This document shows, piece by piece, positions 43,379 to 46,188 of a stretch of DNA of 46,188 bases. The DNA comes from Methanothrix sp. (lineage in GTDB: Archaea > Halobacteriota > Methanosarcinia > Methanotrichales > Methanotrichaceae). The stretch spans positions 1 through 46,188 of the forward strand of contig JAUCQD010000032.1 in NCBI GenBank assembly GCA_030372945.1, given 5' to 3'. Within the stretch, counting starts at the first letter, position 1. Each line of letters starts with the position of its first letter. The notes under the pieces are model-generated. The model made no database searches and was not told the DNA's origin. It saw only the letters and a list, made by a program, of their open reading frames with translations. The position numbers and the translations under genes were made by a program.

Positions 43379-43609
43379 CTAGAGCTCGGCCCCGACCACA
43401 GTCTGGGTGGCAGTGACGTTGTCTATCTCTCGGATGACATCCACGAGCTTGTTCAGCATGCTCAGACCCTCTACCTCGATTATGACCACGAAGTCGAATT
43501 CGCCGAATACATGGTAGACGTCTTTGATGCCATCGATGTCCTGCAAAGCATTATAGACAGTTTTCTCCTGTCCTGGGACCACCTTCACCATCGTTACTCC
43601 AATTACCAT
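43379..43609 (-). CDS. Stand-alone RAM (Lrp/AsnC ligand-binding) domain protein
   Basis: 76 aa. Only the effector domain of Lrp-type regulators: [41 protein letters not shown], and VTATQTVV. No DNA-binding helix. Such proteins may bind amino acids and interact with full-length Lrps. ATG 43609 after GGGTGAAAT. It lies between top6B and RPA genes. Confidence 0.86.
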   Translation of the reverse strand: MVIGVTMVKVVPGQEKTVYNALQDIDGIKDVYHVFGEFDFVVIIEVEGLSMLNKLVDVIREIDNVTATQTVVGAEL

Positions 43610-43656
43610 GTTATTTCACCCATGTTATAGAGCTTCAGCACATTATATAAAACTTT

Positions 43657-44478
43657 TCAGCTCTTTCTGCCTATGTGGTAGGTCTCCACCTCTTCGTCGC
43701 CCTCTTGCTCGGGCCAGCCATTCAAAGACTCACTTTTTTTGGACCTGGATCTCTTTGCCACAGGCCTCTCAGCCTCTTGAAGCTGTTCGATCTTGGCCTC
43801 AGGCTTGTCCGCAGTTTCTGTCTCCACTTTTGTGCTGCTCTCTGACAAGTCGGCTCTCAAAGATGAGAGCGCGCGAATTACCATTTGCCTGTAGTGCTCA
43901 ATGTCAGTATGATAATGCTCCATGGCTCTCTGTGCATCCTGGATCGGTGAAGATGAAACCTTGTCGGCTGTATCAAAGCCACTGCTGACCGAAACGGGCT
44001 TGACGCCCTTCAAGACCTGCAGCCGTTCTGATGTACGCCTGGCTGTGTCCATGATCCACTGATCTCTTGTAGCCTTATCCACCTGTTGAATGGACTCGGC
44101 GCGCAGGGAGATGATGATGTTGCCATCTTCAGTCTGGTAGAGATTGGGCTTGCCCACCACTGCTACATAGGCAGGAGCCTCCATGTTGGCCAGGATCTGT
44201 GCAGCTTCCGGTTGATACTGACCGGCATAGATCAGAATGCTGCCTGTGGGGTCGACCACTCTGCCCCGCCAGTACTCAGTGTCACCGCCAATGTCGTCCT
44301 TCTCGGTTAGGGTGCCGACAATGAAGACGCGGTTGCATTTTGCGCCGGTCGGCGTAAGCAGGTACTGAGGAGCATATTGGTGCTGATCCTCCCCGTCCCG
44401 GAAAGAGTAGTTGGAGCTCTTCAGCTCCTCGGCAAAGATCCTGCGCGCAACCTCTCTAGAAAATCCCGCCATCATCAC
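43657..44478 (-). CDS. RPA-associated protein (COG3390-like)
   Basis: 273 aa. N-terminal OB-type region FSREVARRIFAEELKSSNYSF, RVFIVGTLTEKDDI, YWRGRVVDPTGSILIYAGQY, AYVAVVGKPNLYQTEDGNIIISLRAESI. The C-terminal third is charged and low-complexity (EKRSRSKKSES, EEVETY). Partner of archaeal RPA. GTG 44478 overlaps the RPA stop (GTGA); ATG 44472 is also likely. Confidence 0.85.
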   Translation of the reverse strand: MMMAGFSREVARRIFAEELKSSNYSFRDGEDQHQYAPQYLLTPTGAKCNRVFIVGTLTEKDDIGGDTEYWRGRVVDPTGSILIYAGQYQPEAAQILANMEAPAYVAVVGKPNLYQTEDGNIIISLRAESIQQVDKATRDQWIMDTARRTSERLQVLKGVKPVSVSSGFDTADKVSSSPIQDAQRAMEHYHTDIEHYRQMVIRALSSLRADLSESSTKVETETADKPEAKIEQLQEAERPVAKRSRSKKSESLNGWPEQEGDEEVETYHIGRKS

Positions 44479-45701
44479 ACCCCCATTGAGCCGATCAGCT
44501 CATCGACTTGGGCGACGGTCACTGGCGATGCCTCATTTATCGTCTCAACCAGAAGATAGCGATCAACCCTCGGTCCAGTGATGCTGAAGTATCTGCCCAC
44601 CAGCTTGCCCTCGATCAGACTGCGCACCACCTCGTGATCGAGCGCTTCCATAGCCATCTTCCTGGCTTCATCTAGCGTGAGTCCAACCAGTCGCTCCGTG
44701 GTCTCACGGTTGATCAGCACATCCTGCACATGACGGCCATCGTCAATGACGGCTTTTATGCGCAGATCGTAGGTGCCTTCCACCTTTCCGTGCTCGCTGC
44801 AAATGCCCTTGGCCAAAGAACGCTTGCAAACGGGACATCGCTTGATCAGGCCTGAGCCCTTCTGCACGTCCACCAGGGCGCCAGCGAACTCCACCGATTG
44901 AGAGCCTACCTCAATATCGATATCTAGAGGCTCAATCTTGCTCGTTCTGTTCAGCTTTACGCTGAACCTTCCCAAAAATTCGTCGGTGACCACATTCTTC
45001 AGATGGTAGCTCTTGCCCTCCTCAAGATTTGGCAGTTCTGCCTTGGTCCACTTCACGAACTTGATGGAACCGGTATCGTCTCCGATCAAGCCCGACTGAG
45101 AGATGGCATCGCTGTTCGTCTCCCAGAGCTGAGTCACCTTTACAGTCAGATCTATCCATCGGCCTGGCTCATTGATCTCCACGACCTTGAGATGTTCAAC
45201 AGGCCTTATGCTGGGTTTTGCCTCGACTTCGTTCTCCAGAGCCTGGATCTGGCTGGCTCTGTTCAGCTTTACGCTGAACCTGCCTTGGAACTCATCAGTG
45301 ACTGCATTCTTCAGAAGATAGCTCTTGCCAAGCTCCAGATCTGGCAGGCCCGACTTTGCCCACTTCACGAACTTTATAGATCCTGAGTCATCGCCCACGA
45401 GGCCGGTTTGAGAGATAGCTTCTGTCGCGGGCTCCCATATGTCCAGGACCTTTACCTTCAGATCCACCCACTTGCCTGGCCCGTTGATCTCCGAGACCTT
45501 GACCATAACAGAACCTGGCCCAGAGAAGGGCATTGCTCCATGCTCCTTCAGGAAATAGTTCAAAACCGATCTGCGCGCCTCGCCATCTGGCACGCGGAAT
45601 TCTTCGATGAGCTTCTTTAAGCGAGACTCGATCTCTTCGTTTGGGACAATGATCTTTTGATCCCTGAGGCGAGATGATATCTGATCCACCAGTTCTTTCA
45701 T
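44475..45701 (-). CDS. rpa: Replication protein A (single-stranded DNA-binding, multi-OB)
   Basis: 408 aa. Two near-identical OB folds (~residues 62-155 and 165-260, each with EIN.PG.W.DL..KV, GDD(S/T)GSIKFVKW, GRFSVKLNR) plus a third OB with a zinc motif CPVCKRSLAKGICSEHG (~residues 290-310). Binds ssDNA in replication and repair. ATG 45701. The repeats have a 312-base period and an identical 21-base stretch starting at 44949 and 45261. Confidence 0.92.
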   Translation of the reverse strand: MKELVDQISSRLRDQKIIVPNEEIESRLKKLIEEFRVPDGEARRSVLNYFLKEHGAMPFSGPGSVMVKVSEINGPGKWVDLKVKVLDIWEPATEAISQTGLVGDDSGSIKFVKWAKSGLPDLELGKSYLLKNAVTDEFQGRFSVKLNRASQIQALENEVEAKPSIRPVEHLKVVEINEPGRWIDLTVKVTQLWETNSDAISQSGLIGDDTGSIKFVKWTKAELPNLEEGKSYHLKNVVTDEFLGRFSVKLNRTSKIEPLDIDIEVGSQSVEFAGALVDVQKGSGLIKRCPVCKRSLAKGICSEHGKVEGTYDLRIKAVIDDGRHVQDVLINRETTERLVGLTLDEARKMAMEALDHEVVRSLIEGKLVGRYFSITGPRVDRYLLVETINEASPVTVAQVDELIGSMGV

Positions 45702-45754
45702 GACATTCTGCCCCCTAATTTTTATTGAGAGGTGACTTTAACTTGGCTGAGATG

Positions 45755-45763
45755 CTATTTAAA
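45755..45763 (+). promoter_or_regulatory. TATA-like box before nop5-like gene
   Basis: CTATTTAAA centred about 60 bases upstream of ATG 45820. It implies a leader of roughly 35 bases including GGAAGGA. Shared divergent region with rpa. Confidence 0.4.
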
Positions 45764-45819
45764 GGAGAGCTGTGCGGGGCGAAAGTGATCTATGCCAGGC
45801 AGTCCTGGAAGGACTGCTA

Positions 45820-46188
45820 ATGCAAATCGCTGCGTGGTTTGGAAAAATCGATCAAGAGACAGGCTCCTTCCTCCCGGCAGGAGATACGGATGCGATGGTC
45901 GAGGCGCTGCTATGTCAGGAGGAGCATGCAGCGTGCCCTGCCCATCAGATCGATTTGCGTGCTCTTGCAAAGGATTGTGGATTTGTGGCTGGCGACCGCG
46001 AATACAACTTTCGCCTGAGGGAGGTGGCCATGGAAAAGGTCCGCCGCCAGCTCAAACTCCTGGTTACAGCTGAGCAGGACCTGCTTTTGGCGGTTGAGGC
46101 CCTCGATGACCTCAACAGGGTCGTGAATTTGCTGGACGAGCGGCTCTACGAGCGGTCCCGCCTGCGCAGGCAGGAGATTATGCACGGG
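45820..46188 (+). CDS. Nop5/Nop56-like C/D box sRNP protein, 3' partial
   Basis: 123 residues to the window end, no stop seen. Begins MQIAAWFGKI, followed by a coiled-coil-like part with REYNFRLREVAMEKVRRQL, VTAEQDLLLAVEALDDLNRVVNLLDERLYE, the N-terminal and central pattern of archaeal Nop5. It would bind fibrillarin and guide RNAs for rRNA 2'-O-methylation. ATG 45820 follows GGAAGGA; an upstream GTG at 45771 lies before the predicted transcription start. The rest of the gene and any fibrillarin gene are outside. Confidence 0.75.
   Translation, partial: MQIAAWFGKIDQETGSFLPAGDTDAMVEALLCQEEHAACPAHQIDLRALAKDCGFVAGDREYNFRLREVAMEKVRRQLKLLVTAEQDLLLAVEALDDLNRVVNLLDERLYERSRLRRQEIMHG

Noticed and set aside
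1-46188. CRISPR array, insertion sequence or prophage
   Set aside because: I saw no regularly spaced repeats with unique spacers, transposase or integrase genes, or phage structural genes.

Overview
The window is typical of a methanogenic archaeon, most likely aceticlastic and close to Methanothrix (Methanosaeta). The order-level call is firmer than the genus. Archaeal information-processing genes are present: Alba, aEF1-beta, topoisomerase VI A/B, RPA with its associated protein, Cdc48, a Nop5-like protein, Trm112 and type-A RNase P RNA. So are archaeal lipid synthesis (DGGGP synthase) and methanogen cofactor genes: MfnE for methanofuran, a CofE-type ligase of the F420 family, a FolP-like protein of the tetrahydromethanopterin branch, DUF1890/DUF1894, and the siroheme/F430 branch. 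TTG and GTG starts are frequent, short gene overlaps are common, and TATA-like boxes often lie about 25-30 bases upstream of starts.

Layout. 1-2656: an exporter-type ABC system preceded by a secreted, C-terminally anchored protein whose 5' end lies outside the window. 2676-5065: a FolP-like gene and a CofE-cytidine deaminase fusion. 5078-6344 (minus): tRNA-Ala(CGC), aEF1-beta, a zinc-ribbon protein and MfnE. 6555-8684: a Nudix domain read continuously into glutamyl-tRNA synthetase. 8689-13486 (minus): DGGGP synthase with a small HTH protein, then a frameshifted glycosyltransferase, phosphosugar mutase, Alba and an FtsJ-TRAM rRNA methyltransferase. 13577-13888: RNase P RNA. 13880-15816 (minus): DUF99, an unknown protein, DUF2953 and a GerW-like protein. 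15966-20820: leuA-ilvB-ilvN-ilvC. 21009-22280 (minus): a REC-PAS response regulator.

22396-30629 is a long plus-strand run: a secreted beta-helix protein, siroheme decarboxylase-like, precorrin-2 dehydrogenase, hemA, hemB, a ThiS-like carrier with its E1 enzyme, DUF1890, DUF1894, MoaD, MoaE and CutA. It combines tetrapyrrole synthesis with sulfur-carrier and molybdopterin chemistry. 30656-32932 (minus) is Cdc48. 33029-37357 (minus) is an accessory-looking cluster: an exported FmdE-domain protein, an intrinsic-terminator-like hairpin, an orphan family-5 solute-binding protein, a CooC-type ATPase with a CxC motif, a flavoredoxin-like protein and an HMA metallochaperone. I read it as a candidate metal (possibly nickel) acquisition and insertion module. 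37570-45701 (minus) holds pyrG, an acidic membrane protein, Trm112, top6A/top6B, a stand-alone RAM domain, and RPA with its partner. A truncated Nop5-like gene runs off the right edge.

Main points for a second look: the CofE-Cdd fusion, the Nudix-GltX continuous frame with an internal ribosome-binding site and start, the two-base frameshift in the glycosyltransferase, the FmdE/SBP/CooC cluster, the GerW-DUF2953 pair in a non-sporulating lineage, and several strong intergenic hairpins (6446-6499, 20841-20900, 20973-20993, 40133-40173) that no listed gene explains.
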